A stretch of DNA of 43,331 nucleotides, taken from an uncultured Porphyromonadaceae bacterium. GTDB lineage: Bacteria; Bacteroidota; Bacteroidia; Bacteroidales; Muribaculaceae. Where the stretch lies: NCBI GenBank assembly GCA_947073495.1, contig CAMTMX010000018.1, forward strand, positions 1-43,331, in the 5' to 3' direction. A program made the position numbers and the translations under genes. Each line of letters starts with the position of its first letter. Position 1 is the first letter of the stretch. The notes below the pieces were generated by a model. The model worked only from the letters and a program-made list of their open reading frames with translations, did not search any database and had not been told where the DNA came from. Shown here in pieces: positions 8,147 through 16,665 of the stretch.

Positions 8147-9772
8147 ATGAAAATGAAACAACTCTTGCTGGGAGACGAGGCTTTCGCCTTGGGCACTATC
8201 AATGCCGGACTCTCAGGTGCTTACGCTTATCCGGGCACTCCATCTACTGAAATAATGGAATTTGTCCAGTCTAATCCTGTGGCTAAGGAGCGTGGCGTGC
8301 ATTCTCATTGGTCGTCTAACGAAAAGACGGCTATGGAGGAGGCGCTCGGCATGTCGTTCTGCGGAAAGCGTGCCTTCACTTCCATGAAACATGTCGGCCT
8401 CAACGTTGCCGCCGACCCGTTTGTCAACTCTGCAATGACAGGAGCTAACGGCGGACTGCTTGTGGTAGCCGCCGACGATCCCGGGATGCATTCATCTCAG
8501 AATGAACAGGATTCCCGATTCTATGCCGATTTCGCGATGATCCCTGCCCTCGAACCCTCCAATCAGCAAGAAGCTTACGACATGGCTTCTTACGGATTCG
8601 GGTTGTCGGAAAAATTGAATATCCCTGTGTTGTTCAGATTTGTGACGCGCCTGAGCCATTCGAGAGCGGTGGTTGAGGTGGACGATGCCCCCGCCGACGA
8701 GAACAGTGTAAGCTATCCGAAAAACGCACGTCAGTGGGTGCTGATGCCCGCCGTGTCGAAAGTGCGCAACCGTCAGCTGATTGCTGACATGGAAGAATTT
8801 GTAAAAGCTTCCGAGAAATCACCGTTCAACCGCTATGAGGAGGCACCTCGCCATGAGATAGGCATAGTGGCAAGCGGCATAGCATATAACTATCTGAAAG
8901 AGGCGTTCTCAGGTAATGTCCCATTCCCCACTGTCAAGGTGAGTCAATACCCATTGCCTAAAAAATTGATTAAACAGCTTTACGATTCCTGTGATTCCCT
9001 GCTTGTGCTTGAGGAGGGTCAGCCCTTTATCGAGTCAAGATTGCGTGGACTTTTAGATGTCGGAAAGAAGATTTACGGCAAACTGTCGGGCGACGTTGTC
9101 CGCGACGGTGAACTTACCCCTGATGACGTGAAAGCCACCATGGCAAAGATAGCCCCTGCTATTTCGGGTATTAAGAATGTGGAGAAGAAGAGTGTGTCGG
9201 AAAAGGTCGTGGCACGTCCGCCGGCATTGTGCCAGGGTTGCGGACACAGAGACGTCTACTGTGCGCTCAACGAGGCTCTGGAAAGCTATGTGAACCCGAA
9301 GGTGTTTGGCGACATAGGGTGTTATACGCTCGGATTCCTCAAGCCGTTCAACGCCATCGACACTGTTGTTGACATGGGTGCGTCTATCACAATGGCGAAG
9401 GGTGCCGCCGATGCCGGGCAACATCCCGCCGTGGCGATTATCGGAGACTCCACTTTCACCCATAGCGGCATGACAGGACTGCTGGATGCCATAAACGAGA
9501 ACTCCCCTATCACGGTCATTATATCCGACAATCTGACCACGGGCATGACAGGAGGTCAGGATTCCCAGGGCACAGGTAAGCTCGAAGAGATCTGTCTGGG
9601 TCTCGGTGCCTCACCGATGCATGTGCGCACGATAGACTCTCTTCCGAAAAATCATGACGAAATGGTGAGACTGTTTAAGGAGGAGATCGAATATCAGGGA
9701 CTTTCTGTAATCATATCGCGCAGGGAGTGCATACAGACGGCACGCCGTCATGCCTCGGCAAAGAAATCGTAA
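8147..9772 (+). CDS. iorA: Indolepyruvate (arylpyruvate):ferredoxin oxidoreductase, alpha subunit
   Basis: This is the thiamine-diphosphate subunit that oxidatively decarboxylates arylpyruvates to aryl-acyl-CoA using ferredoxin. The N-terminal pyrimidine-binding region has YPGTPSTEIMEF (about residues 25-36). A CQGCGH motif (Cys361, Cys364) precedes GDIGCYTLG (from residue 388) and the ThDP/Mg region GDSTFTHSGMTG...SDN. The usual IorA ends in a domain with two [4Fe-4S] clusters. This 541-aa protein stops just before it (end RRHASAKKS), so electron transfer must use another route or a separate ferredoxin. IorB follows at 25 nt, then an aminotransferase and a CoA-transferase. The family call is firm; the exact 2-oxoacid (indole-, phenyl- or hydroxyphenylpyruvate) is not readable from sequence. 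Confidence 0.92.
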   Translation: MKMKQLLLGDEAFALGTINAGLSGAYAYPGTPSTEIMEFVQSNPVAKERGVHSHWSSNEKTAMEEALGMSFCGKRAFTSMKHVGLNVAADPFVNSAMTGANGGLLVVAADDPGMHSSQNEQDSRFYADFAMIPALEPSNQQEAYDMASYGFGLSEKLNIPVLFRFVTRLSHSRAVVEVDDAPADENSVSYPKNARQWVLMPAVSKVRNRQLIADMEEFVKASEKSPFNRYEEAPRHEIGIVASGIAYNYLKEAFSGNVPFPTVKVSQYPLPKKLIKQLYDSCDSLLVLEEGQPFIESRLRGLLDVGKKIYGKLSGDVVRDGELTPDDVKATMAKIAPAISGIKNVEKKSVSEKVVARPPALCQGCGHRDVYCALNEALESYVNPKVFGDIGCYTLGFLKPFNAIDTVVDMGASITMAKGAADAGQHPAVAIIGDSTFTHSGMTGLLDAINENSPITVIISDNLTTGMTGGQDSQGTGKLEEICLGLGASPMHVRTIDSLPKNHDEMVRLFKEEIEYQGLSVIISRRECIQTARRHASAKKS

Positions 9773-9797
9773 TTTACAAACCTTAAATCTATTAAAT

Positions 9798-10400
9798 ATG
9801 AAAACAGATATAATCCTTGCCGGCGTGGGAGGCCAGGGGATCCTGACAATCGCCACAATACTCGGCGCCGCCGCATTGAAAGAAAATTTATACCTCAAGC
9901 AGGCTGAGGTGCACGGCATGAGCCAGCGTGGCGGCGATGTGCAGTCTAACCTGAGAATCAGTTCTGACCCGATACATTCTGACCTTATCCCATACGGCAG
10001 CGCCGATCTTATAGTCTCTCTCGAACCGATGGAGGCACTCCGTTATGTCCCTTATCTTTCAAAAGAGGGATGGATCGTGACCAACACAAATCCATTCGTG
10101 AATATCGACAATTATCCCGAGATGGAGGAGGTGGAGTCGGAACTTCAGGATTGTGGAAATGTGGTGGCTTTCAATATGGATGACACCGCAAAATCCTTGA
10201 TGTCGCCAAGAAGCTCCAATATGGTGCTATTGGGTGCCGCCTCCCCTTTCATTGATCTGAAAACGGAGGAAATAGAACTTGCCATCTCCAATCTTTTCGC
10301 GAAAAAAGGGGAAAAGATTGTGGAGAGTAATATCGGCGCTTTCCGTGCAGGAAGAAAATATACTGAAGATCTGCTTAAATCACGACCTTTAAAATCCTGA
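9798..10400 (+). CDS. iorB: Indolepyruvate:ferredoxin oxidoreductase, beta subunit
   Basis: This is the gamma-type partner subunit of IorA, 200 aa. The start is set at ATG 9798 (MKTDIILAGVGGQG): the nucleotide-binding-like GVGGQG motif falls at residues 10-15 as is normal for the family, whereas an earlier ATG at 9750 would add an unrelated tail overlapping iorA. The EVHGMSQRGGDVQSN segment is characteristic of this family. The gene lies 25 nt after iorA and 4 nt before the aminotransferase, so the three are one transcript. No iron-sulfur motif is present in this subunit either. Confidence 0.92.
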   Translation: MKTDIILAGVGGQGILTIATILGAAALKENLYLKQAEVHGMSQRGGDVQSNLRISSDPIHSDLIPYGSADLIVSLEPMEALRYVPYLSKEGWIVTNTNPFVNIDNYPEMEEVESELQDCGNVVAFNMDDTAKSLMSPRSSNMVLLGAASPFIDLKTEEIELAISNLFAKKGEKIVESNIGAFRAGRKYTEDLLKSRPLKS

Positions 10401-10404
10401 TGTT

Positions 10405-11715
10405 ATGTTTCCGATAAGTTCAGACTTGATGGCGGATGCTATCCGCAAGGTTTCGATCATAGACCTCTCTTCTGCCACCATACGACAGATATGTGCTCTC
10501 GCGGTGGAGCTTGAGCGCGAGGCTGAAGACGCCATGGTGCACCTCGAGATAGGTAATCCGGGACTGAATTCAGAGAAAGTCGGCGTGGAGGCGGAGATCG
10601 GTGCCCTGCGTGCAGGTATCGCCAATAAATATCCCAACATTGCGGGAATACCCCAGCTTAAGCATGCGGCAAAAGATTTTGTGAAAGCGTTCATGAATAT
10701 CTCTATTTCGGAGAAATGTGTGGTGCCTACGGTAGGATCGATGCAGGCGAGTTTCACCATGATGCTCCTTCTGTCGATGAGACTTCCGGGGAAAGACACA
10801 ATGCTTTTCATTAATCCCGGATTCCCTGCTCAGCGTCATCAGGCGAAGCTGTTGGGGATAAAGCAGGTGTCGTTCGACATTTACTCCTATCGCGGAAAGG
10901 CGCTGGAAGAGAAACTCGAGAGCGTGCTCAAAGAGGGGAATGTGACAGGATTGATCTATAGCAATCCCAACAACCCTGCCTGGACAAACCTCACGGAGGA
11001 GGAACTTGAGATCATAGGACGTCTTGCCACGAAATATGACGTGATCGTTCTTGAAGATCTCGCTTACTTGGGGATGGACTTCAGAAAGGATATAAGCACG
11101 CCTTATCAGGCACCATATGTCCCGACGGTTGCAAATTATACCGATAATTATATTCTTATGTTGTCGGGGTCTAAGATATTCAGCTATGCCGGTCAGCGTA
11201 TCGCCGTGGTATGCATGGGTGACAAGGTCTACGACCGCCATTATCCCTATTTTGAAAGTTTCTTCGAGATGCCGGCGTTTGGCGATGCCTATATCTACGG
11301 GGTGCTATACTGTTCGTCTTCAGGCACAGCGCATTCTGCTCAATATGCGTTGGCTGCCATGATGGAGGCGGCTGTGAAGGGTGAGCTCAACTTTGTGGAC
11401 CATTGCAGCGAGTATGCCCGTAAGGCGGCAAAGGCTAAGGATATATTCCTGCGCAACGGTTTCCATATCGTGTATGAGAAGGATGGAGACCAGCCTATAT
11501 CAGACGGGTTCTTCTTCACCGCCGGATATAAGGACATGAAGGGAGACGAGTTGCAGAGTGAGCTTTTGCGTTATGGTGTGGCAACTATCACGCTCGATTC
11601 CACGGGGAGCACCCGCGACGGCGTGAGGGTGTGCGTCTCGATGATTCCTGATGAGGATACGTTCAGCCGCCTTGACACGTTCCTCGGCAGATTTCATGCG
11701 GACCACAGTGTTTAA
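10405..11715 (+). CDS. PLP-dependent class I/II aminotransferase, probably aromatic
   Basis: This fold-type I aminotransferase has 436 aa. Visible landmarks are the substrate/PLP loop NPNNPAW (about residues 190-196), the Asp/Tyr region EDLAYLGMDF, and the PLP-binding Lys257 in LSGSKIFSYAGQR, followed by the phosphate-binding Arg. It is longer than typical aspartate aminotransferases. It starts 4 nt after iorB. By position it should convert phenylalanine, tyrosine or tryptophan to the arylpyruvate consumed by IorAB. This substrate assignment is inference from context. The stop is followed directly by a 7-nt repeat array. Confidence 0.85.
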   Translation: MFPISSDLMADAIRKVSIIDLSSATIRQICALAVELEREAEDAMVHLEIGNPGLNSEKVGVEAEIGALRAGIANKYPNIAGIPQLKHAAKDFVKAFMNISISEKCVVPTVGSMQASFTMMLLLSMRLPGKDTMLFINPGFPAQRHQAKLLGIKQVSFDIYSYRGKALEEKLESVLKEGNVTGLIYSNPNNPAWTNLTEEELEIIGRLATKYDVIVLEDLAYLGMDFRKDISTPYQAPYVPTVANYTDNYILMLSGSKIFSYAGQRIAVVCMGDKVYDRHYPYFESFFEMPAFGDAYIYGVLYCSSSGTAHSAQYALAAMMEAAVKGELNFVDHCSEYARKAAKAKDIFLRNGFHIVYEKDGDQPISDGFFFTAGYKDMKGDELQSELLRYGVATITLDSTGSTRDGVRVCVSMIPDEDTFSRLDTFLGRFHADHSV

Positions 11716-11736
11716 TGCATAATTCATAATGCATAA
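11716..11736 (+). repeat. Heptamer array flush with the aminotransferase stop
   Basis: Three consecutive heptamers (TGCATAA, TTCATAA, TGCATAA) begin at the base after the stop codon. The same consensus (TKCATAA) recurs at 16002, 16147 and 36754. Confidence 0.75.
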
Positions 11737-11781
11737 TTTGTAGAGGTGTAGGATTTAATTATCTGTGAATTAAAATTACAC

Positions 11782-11845
11782 ACTCAAATTCTACACACAA
11801 CTCTCGTACTCAAATCTTACACTAAAATCTCACAACTCAGATCTT
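11782..11845 (+). repeat. Degenerate 7/14-nt repeat running to a start codon
   Basis: The leader of the CoA-transferase is built from variants of CTCAAAT and CTTACAA-like heptamers (for example CTAAAAT, CTCACAA, CTCAGAT), with a few slips in register, and runs into the ATG at 11846. No promoter is seen in it, so the gene is probably read from the upstream operon. Confidence 0.5.
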
Positions 11846-13144
11846 ATGAATTATAAATATATGTCAGCTGAGGAAGCTGTGAAACTGATAGAGAGCGGCG
11901 ACCATGTGTATGTGCAGGGCTCTACGTCTATCCCGGAAGTATTAGTTGAGGCTATGGCGAACCGTGGCGACGAGCTCCGCGATGTCACTGTCTATTCCGG
12001 ATTTGCCGTGGCACGCAGACCTTCCCCTCTCTGCCAGCCAAAGTATAAGGATTCTTTTCTGATAGACTCATTTTTCGTATCGAACGCTTTCCGCGAATGG
12101 ATCGCTCAGGGATATGGCACCATGACCCCGAGATTTCTCGGGGAAGTGCCCGACCTGTTCCGCGACGGCACATGCCGTGTAGACGTGGCGTTGATAAATT
12201 GCTCCCTTCCTAATGAACAGGGGGAGGTAAGCTTCGGTGTCTCGGCAGACCTCGCCACGAGTGCTGTGGAATGTGCCGACAGGGTGATTGCGCAGATCAA
12301 CCCTCATGTGCCGTTCACTCCCGGGGATGCGGTGATACACCTGTCGCAACTCGCGGCTGCGGTGGAGGTTGACGAGCCCCTTGTAGAGGTGCCAACCGCC
12401 GTTCCTACCGAGGAGGAGATAAAGATAGGTAACTTTATCGCGGAACTGATCCCCGACGGAGCCACCTTGCAGATCGGTGTGGGGGGTATCCCAAATGCCG
12501 TGATCCGCGCGCTCGGCTCCCATAAGCATCTCGGGCTCCACACCGAGGCAATGACCGACGGTGTGCTTCCGTTGCTTGAGAAAGGGATCATAGACAACTC
12601 TTTAAAGAAGGTGATGCCGGGGAAATCCGTGGCCTCCCTGGCTTTGGGGTCAAAAGAACTATACAGATATCTGGATCATAACGAGGATGTGGTGTTTAAG
12701 GATGTGGCGTGGACCAACAATCCCTACACTATAGCACAAAATCCGAAAGTCATGTCGATAAATTCATGTCTTGAGATTGATCTCACGGGGCAGGTATGTG
12801 CGGATTCCATCGGCAGGAAGATTTTCTCGGGAGTTGGTGGTCAGCACGACTTTGTGTTCGGCAGTTCCAAAAGCGAGGGTGGACTGTCGTTTCTCGCCAT
12901 GCTTTCCACTACGGCAAAGGGTGTGAACAAGATCAAGCCGGTGCTTACGGAAGGTGCGGGGGTTGTCACCACCCGTTTCCAGACCAACTATATTGTGACG
13001 GAACATGGGGCGGTCAATCTCAGGGGCAAGAACCTTGCCGAGCGAGCCAAACTGATGATCTCTATTGCCGCGCCACAATTCCGCGAGGAACTCGAGCGAG
13101 AGGCAAGGGAGCGTTTCGGCTACGCCTTCTCCCGCATTTATTGA
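11846..13144 (+). CDS. Acetyl-CoA hydrolase / CoA-transferase family protein
   Basis: This is a 432-aa member of the acetyl-CoA hydrolase / 4-hydroxybutyrate CoA-transferase family. The catalytic Glu234 sits in LHTEAMTDG, equivalent to the glutamate that forms the CoA thioester. The conserved GVGGIPNAV and GVGGQHDFV loops are present, and the C-terminal NYIVTEHGAVNLRGK motif is typical. Following iorAB and an aminotransferase, it most likely moves CoA from an aryl-acyl-CoA to acetate, keeping the thioester energy for acetyl-CoA and ATP. Plain acetate/succinate exchange is an alternative. It ends 7 nt before a strong bidirectional hairpin. Confidence 0.88.
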   Translation: MNYKYMSAEEAVKLIESGDHVYVQGSTSIPEVLVEAMANRGDELRDVTVYSGFAVARRPSPLCQPKYKDSFLIDSFFVSNAFREWIAQGYGTMTPRFLGEVPDLFRDGTCRVDVALINCSLPNEQGEVSFGVSADLATSAVECADRVIAQINPHVPFTPGDAVIHLSQLAAAVEVDEPLVEVPTAVPTEEEIKIGNFIAELIPDGATLQIGVGGIPNAVIRALGSHKHLGLHTEAMTDGVLPLLEKGIIDNSLKKVMPGKSVASLALGSKELYRYLDHNEDVVFKDVAWTNNPYTIAQNPKVMSINSCLEIDLTGQVCADSIGRKIFSGVGGQHDFVFGSSKSEGGLSFLAMLSTTAKGVNKIKPVLTEGAGVVTTRFQTNYIVTEHGAVNLRGKNLAERAKLMISIAAPQFREELEREARERFGYAFSRIY

Positions 13145-13151
13145 TCGAACC

Positions 13152-13209
13152 GACAGATATGCTAAAACGAGAATGGATCTTGATCCATTCTCGTTTTAGC
13201 ATATCTGTC
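13152..13209. terminator. Bidirectional terminator: perfect 28-bp stem, 2-nt loop
   Basis: The sequence 13152-13179 is the exact reverse complement of 13182-13209. It fills almost the whole 73-bp gap between convergent genes. The stem is A/T-rich at its outer half and G/C-richer near the loop, so each strand gives a hairpin with a U-rich 3' arm. Confidence 0.85.
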
Positions 13210-13217
13210 ATAAGTTA

Positions 13218-14414
13218 TCAGCGGGCTTTGTAGGCGGCGAGGGCTGCTTCGAGGGTGTCGAGCGCGCCGGCGAGGTAGTCCACGTTGTGCACGTATGCGA
13301 GACGCACCTGGTTCTTCCCTTCTCCGGGTGTGGTGTAGAATCCGGAGGCGGGAGCCATGAACACCGTGTGTCCGTTATGGCTGAACTCGTCGAGCACCCA
13401 TTTGCAGAAGTGGTCGGCATCCTCCACCGGCAGTGACGCCACCGTATAGAACGCACCCATCGGCATGGGGGAATAGACTCCCGGAATCTCGTTGAGTCGC
13501 TTGATAAGGAAATTGCGACGTTCCAGATATTCGTCGTAGACGTATTTCATATAGTCTTCGGGAGTGTCGATCGATGCCTCGGCAACAATCTGACCGAGAA
13601 GAGGAGGACTGAGACGTGCCTGACAGAATTTCATCACGTTGGCGCGCAACTCCTTATGGCGAGTGACGATCGCCCCGATCCTGATTCCGCATTCATTATA
13701 TCGTTTAGACACGGAGTCGATGAGCACGACATTCTCCTCGATTCCCGGCAACGACATTGCCGAGATGAAGGGGGTGTCGGTGTAGCAGAACTCACGGTAG
13801 ACTTCATCAGAGAAAAGAAAGAGATTGTGTCTCTTCACTATTTCCGCTATCTTCAGCAGTTCCTCTTCAGAATATATATATCCGGTGGGGTTGTTGGGGT
13901 TGCAGATGAGTATCCCTTTGGTGCGCGGCGTTATAAGTGCCTCGAAGTCTTCCACCGGGGGGAGACGGAACCCGTCTTCGATATTCGCGTTGACGCTTTT
14001 GATCACTGCGCCTGCGGATATTGCAAACGCCATATAGTTGGCGTATGCGGGTTCCGGAATGATTATCTCGTCACCCGGATCAAGACATGCCATAAAAGCG
14101 AACAGCACAGCCTCGGAACCGCCTGAAGTAATGATTATTTCATCCGGAGAAATGTCCATTCCGAAACGTGCATAATAATCCGACATCTTACAGCGGAGGG
14201 ATTCGATACCTTCGGAAGGTGAATATTCAAGCACTTTACGGTCGATGTGACGTAGTGCCTCGATTGCCTGGGGAGGGGTTGGGACATCAGGCTGTCCGAT
14301 GTTAAGACGGTATACGTGCGTGCCTCTGCGTTCGGCATCCCTGGCGGCGCCAACAAGTTTGCGGATAGGCGACGAGGGCATCTCGTAGCCACGGTGTGAA
14401 ATTTCGGGTTTCAT
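13218..14414 (-). CDS. Class I/II aminotransferase (aspartate/aromatic type)
   Basis: This 398-aa fold-type I PLP enzyme is of the AspC-like group. Motifs are NIGQPDVPTP (about residues 38-47), the GGSEA phosphate loop, NPNNPTGYIYS, SDEVYREFCY with the PLP-contacting Asp and Tyr, and the PLP Lys237 in DSVSKRYNECGIRIG. The start ATG (14414) has a TAACTTTG promoter element 24 nt upstream. It is convergent with the arylpyruvate operon and separately transcribed. A second aminotransferase so close suggests related amino-acid catabolism, but aspartate or alanine as substrate is equally possible from sequence alone. Confidence 0.88.
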   Translation of the reverse strand: MKPEISHRGYEMPSSPIRKLVGAARDAERRGTHVYRLNIGQPDVPTPPQAIEALRHIDRKVLEYSPSEGIESLRCKMSDYYARFGMDISPDEIIITSGGSEAVLFAFMACLDPGDEIIIPEPAYANYMAFAISAGAVIKSVNANIEDGFRLPPVEDFEALITPRTKGILICNPNNPTGYIYSEEELLKIAEIVKRHNLFLFSDEVYREFCYTDTPFISAMSLPGIEENVVLIDSVSKRYNECGIRIGAIVTRHKELRANVMKFCQARLSPPLLGQIVAEASIDTPEDYMKYVYDEYLERRNFLIKRLNEIPGVYSPMPMGAFYTVASLPVEDADHFCKWVLDEFSHNGHTVFMAPASGFYTTPGEGKNQVRLAYVHNVDYLAGALDTLEAALAAYKAR

Positions 14415-14437
14415 ATGTTCGAAATTGTGAATGGTTG

Positions 14438-14445
14438 CAAAGTTA
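14438..14445 (-). promoter_or_regulatory. -7 promoter element of the aminotransferase
   Basis: TAACTTTG on the minus strand, an exact TAnnTTTG match, 24 nt upstream of the ATG at 14414. No matching -33 TTTG. Confidence 0.5.
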
Positions 14446-14629
14446 CAAATTTTGTAGCATTATTATAACGCTTAATGCGGTTTAAATTCCTTTTATTACT
14501 GATATTTCCAAAATATTCATACAAATTGCATTGTGGGTGATTACTTTGCGGCTGTTTGAACGTTAACCCCATAACCATCAATTTACCGGTGTAAAAGCTA
14601 AGATAAGAAAAATAGTGGTGGTTAGATGG

Positions 14630-14672
14630 TTATAAGGGATGACTGCAAATATTTTGCAGTCGTCCCTTATAA
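14630..14672. terminator. Strong hairpin in the aminotransferase-recA spacer
   Basis: Arms 14630-14649 and 14652-14672 pair almost fully (TTATAAGGGA against TCCCTTATAA, then GACTGCAAA against TTTGCAGTC, with one T/G pair between). It lies in a divergent promoter spacer, 117 nt before recA. It may be insulation or a leader structure rather than a terminator. Confidence 0.45.
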
Positions 14673-14743
14673 GTTAAGAATATTTAATGCGATATTGGCT
14701 TATTTAAATGGCGAAAAATTATGACTTTAGCCATTCATTTTAT

Positions 14744-14751
14744 TAACTTTG
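14744..14751 (+). promoter_or_regulatory. -7 promoter element of recA
   Basis: TAACTTTG, an exact TAnnTTTG match, 38 nt before the recA ATG. No LexA-type operator was recognised nearby. Confidence 0.55.
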
Positions 14752-14789
14752 CATAAATTAATTCAGAAAACAAATAAAAACTACGATAT

Positions 14790-16001
14790 ATGGCAAAGAA
14801 AAAAGCGGCAGCTGCACCGTCTGTTGGACGTATCAGCGATATGGACGCCAAAAAGAAGGCTCTTGAAATGGCGATGGCTCATCTTGAAAAAGATTTCGGC
14901 ACCGGCACGGTGATGCGTCTTGGTGATGATGCTGTTCAGGATGTGGAGACTATCTCCACAGGTTCTATCGGTCTTGACTTCGCTCTCGGTGTGGGAGGTC
15001 TGCCGCGTGGTAGAATCACCGAAATTTATGGTGCTGAATCATCCGGTAAGACCACACTTGCAATCCATGTGATCGCGGAGGCTCAGCGCCAGGGTGGTAT
15101 CTGCGCGATTATAGATGCCGAACATGCGTTTGACCGTTTCTACGCTGAAAAACTTGGAGTGGATGTAAATAATCTATGGATAGCACAGCCAGACAACGGC
15201 GAGCAGGCTCTTGACATAGCCGAGCAGCTTATAAATTCAGGTGCGATTGATGTGCTTGTGATAGACTCTGTCGCCGCTTTGACCCCCAAAGCTGAGATAG
15301 AGGGTGAAATGGGGGATAAGAACGTTGGTCTTCATGCCCGACTCATGAGTCAGGCAATGCGCAAGCTCACGGGTTCAATTTCCCGTACACGCACATGCTG
15401 CATCTTTATCAATCAGATACGTGAGAAAATCGGTGTGATGTTCGGCAACCCGGAAACAACCACCGGCGGCAACGCCTTGAAATTCTATGCTTCAGTCCGT
15501 CTGGAGATCCGTCCCTCCTCGTTCATAAAAGAGGGAGAACAGGCAATCGGGCGACTTGTTAAGGTTAAGGTTGTTAAAAACAAGGTGGCTCCCCCGTTTA
15601 TGAAGGCTGAGTTCGAACTCATGTTTGGCGAAGGTATTTCCAAGGCTGGTGAGATTATTGATATGGCTGTGGAATATGGCATTGTCAAGAAGAGCGGTGC
15701 CTGGTTCTCATATAATGGCAACAAACTCGGACAGGGCCGCGATGCGGTGAAGAGGGTGATCAAAGAAAATAAGGAACTTGCCGCAGAGCTTGAAAAGAAG
15801 ATTATGGAGACTCTGAACGCAAAGCGAGAGGAGGCACGCAACAAGACCGTCAATCCGTTCCTTCCCGGAAAAGAGTCGACCCGTTCTGATTCAGACTCTG
15901 ACGATGTGGCAGGCGATGTGGACGACGACTTTTCAGCGGATCAGGCTGGCGACAGCGACGATCTTTTCGGCGATGATTTCGAGGTGGATATCGAGGATTA
16001 A
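14790..16001 (+). CDS. recA: Recombinase RecA
   Basis: This 403-aa protein is the DNA-dependent ATPase that forms filaments on single-stranded DNA and carries out strand exchange in repair and recombination. Walker A GAESSGKT is at residues 81-88 and Walker B-like [10 protein letters not shown] at about 153-162. Loop 1 and loop 2 regions ([23 protein letters not shown]) are conserved. The C-terminus has a long acidic tail (roughly the last 45 residues, very rich in Asp), longer than in E. coli RecA, which usually dampens activity. The gene is monocistronic: own promoter element, then a heptamer array flush with its stop and a clear terminator. Confidence 0.98.
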   Translation: MAKKKAAAAPSVGRISDMDAKKKALEMAMAHLEKDFGTGTVMRLGDDAVQDVETISTGSIGLDFALGVGGLPRGRITEIYGAESSGKTTLAIHVIAEAQRQGGICAIIDAEHAFDRFYAEKLGVDVNNLWIAQPDNGEQALDIAEQLINSGAIDVLVIDSVAALTPKAEIEGEMGDKNVGLHARLMSQAMRKLTGSISRTRTCCIFINQIREKIGVMFGNPETTTGGNALKFYASVRLEIRPSSFIKEGEQAIGRLVKVKVVKNKVAPPFMKAEFELMFGEGISKAGEIIDMAVEYGIVKKSGAWFSYNGNKLGQGRDAVKRVIKENKELAAELEKKIMETLNAKREEARNKTVNPFLPGKESTRSDSDSDDVAGDVDDDFSADQAGDSDDLFGDDFEVDIED

Positions 16002-16029
16002 TGCATTATGCATAATTCATAATTGATAA
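16002..16029 (+). repeat. Heptamer array flush with the recA stop
   Basis: Four heptamers (TGCATTA, TGCATAA, TTCATAA, TTGATAA) start at the base after the recA stop codon. Same family and orientation as at 11716. Confidence 0.75.
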
Positions 16030-16049
16030 TAATTCTTCGGGAATTTAAG

Positions 16050-16086
16050 AATATTGGCAATCATGTGATTGCCAATATTTTTTTTC
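16050..16086 (+). terminator. recA intrinsic terminator
   Basis: Perfect 14-bp stem (16050-16063 with 16066-16079), 2-nt loop, then a run of Ts. Confidence 0.85.
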
Positions 16087-16146
16087 ATATTAATTCTGAA
16101 TTGTTTTCAAGGGTACGGCACTTTCTTCGGAACATCGTCGTAACAA

Positions 16147-16160
16147 TGCATAATGCATAA
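16147..16160. repeat. Two heptamers next to an orphan ORF stop
   Basis: Two copies of TGCATAA followed by a partial third, ending against the stop codon (16162-16164, minus strand) of the small ORF. Confidence 0.5.
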
Positions 16161-16161
16161 T

Positions 16162-16449
16162 TCAACGGGCAACGGACCATACGGGCATGGAAAAGGATGG
16201 CGCTTTTTTCACAAAAACACCATCCTCCCATAACCAAAATTCAAGTATAAATTCAGTGGAAACATATCCCTGCCAAACATATGATATGATTGGCAAGAAC
16301 GACCTCCCCTCTTTCACAAGATAAGAGATGCGGTCTCCTGAAAAGCAATTATAATCGATAGTTTCACAACTGTAATGACTTAATCGCTTCGAAGCAGTTA
16401 TCAACTTGCGTATGTAGGTACTTCTGAATCTACTTGAACTTTAGATCTG
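16162..16449 (-). pseudogene. Possible gene remnant without a proper start
   Basis: The frame is open for about 95 codons but has no ATG. Only a TTG at 16404 could start it, giving 80 aa, and an in-frame stop lies upstream. The translated residues look protein-like: basic at the start (RSTYIRKLITASKRLSHYS), then aromatic-rich strands (SYVWQGYVSTEFILEFWLWEDG). No family was recognised and no promoter is seen. It reads as the C-terminal remnant of a lost gene, but a chance frame cannot be excluded. Confidence 0.3.
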
Positions 16450-16599
16450 CAAAAATCAGGGGACCTTGAAAGTGACCTAAAAATTGCAGATATGCAAATT
16501 TAGAGAAAAAAACTAATAGTTTGCAATTTATAAACGTTAAAAACGCATTGCTGAAATGTTAAAATGCTTAATTATGGCATTTTTTAAAATAAAAATGAG

Positions 16600-16636
16600 G
16601 TAAAATAAAATCGACTTATATAATAAGCCGATTTTA
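16600..16636 (-). terminator. Glutaminase terminator
   Basis: On the minus strand, AAAATCGGCTTA pairs with TAAGTCGATTTT (one G-T pair), followed by ATTTTA. It lies about 30 nt after the glsA stop. Confidence 0.7.
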
Positions 16637-16665
16637 ATATGCTCGTTTTATTTTCAATAAAGATG

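Noticed and set aside
10570..11241. 223-codon open frame opposite the aminotransferase
   Set aside because: It covers the PLP-binding core of a clear enzyme on the other strand.
14415..14789. LexA/SOS box for recA
   Set aside because: No convincing operator palindrome between the -7 element and the start; the hairpin at 14630-14672 is too long and too far upstream.
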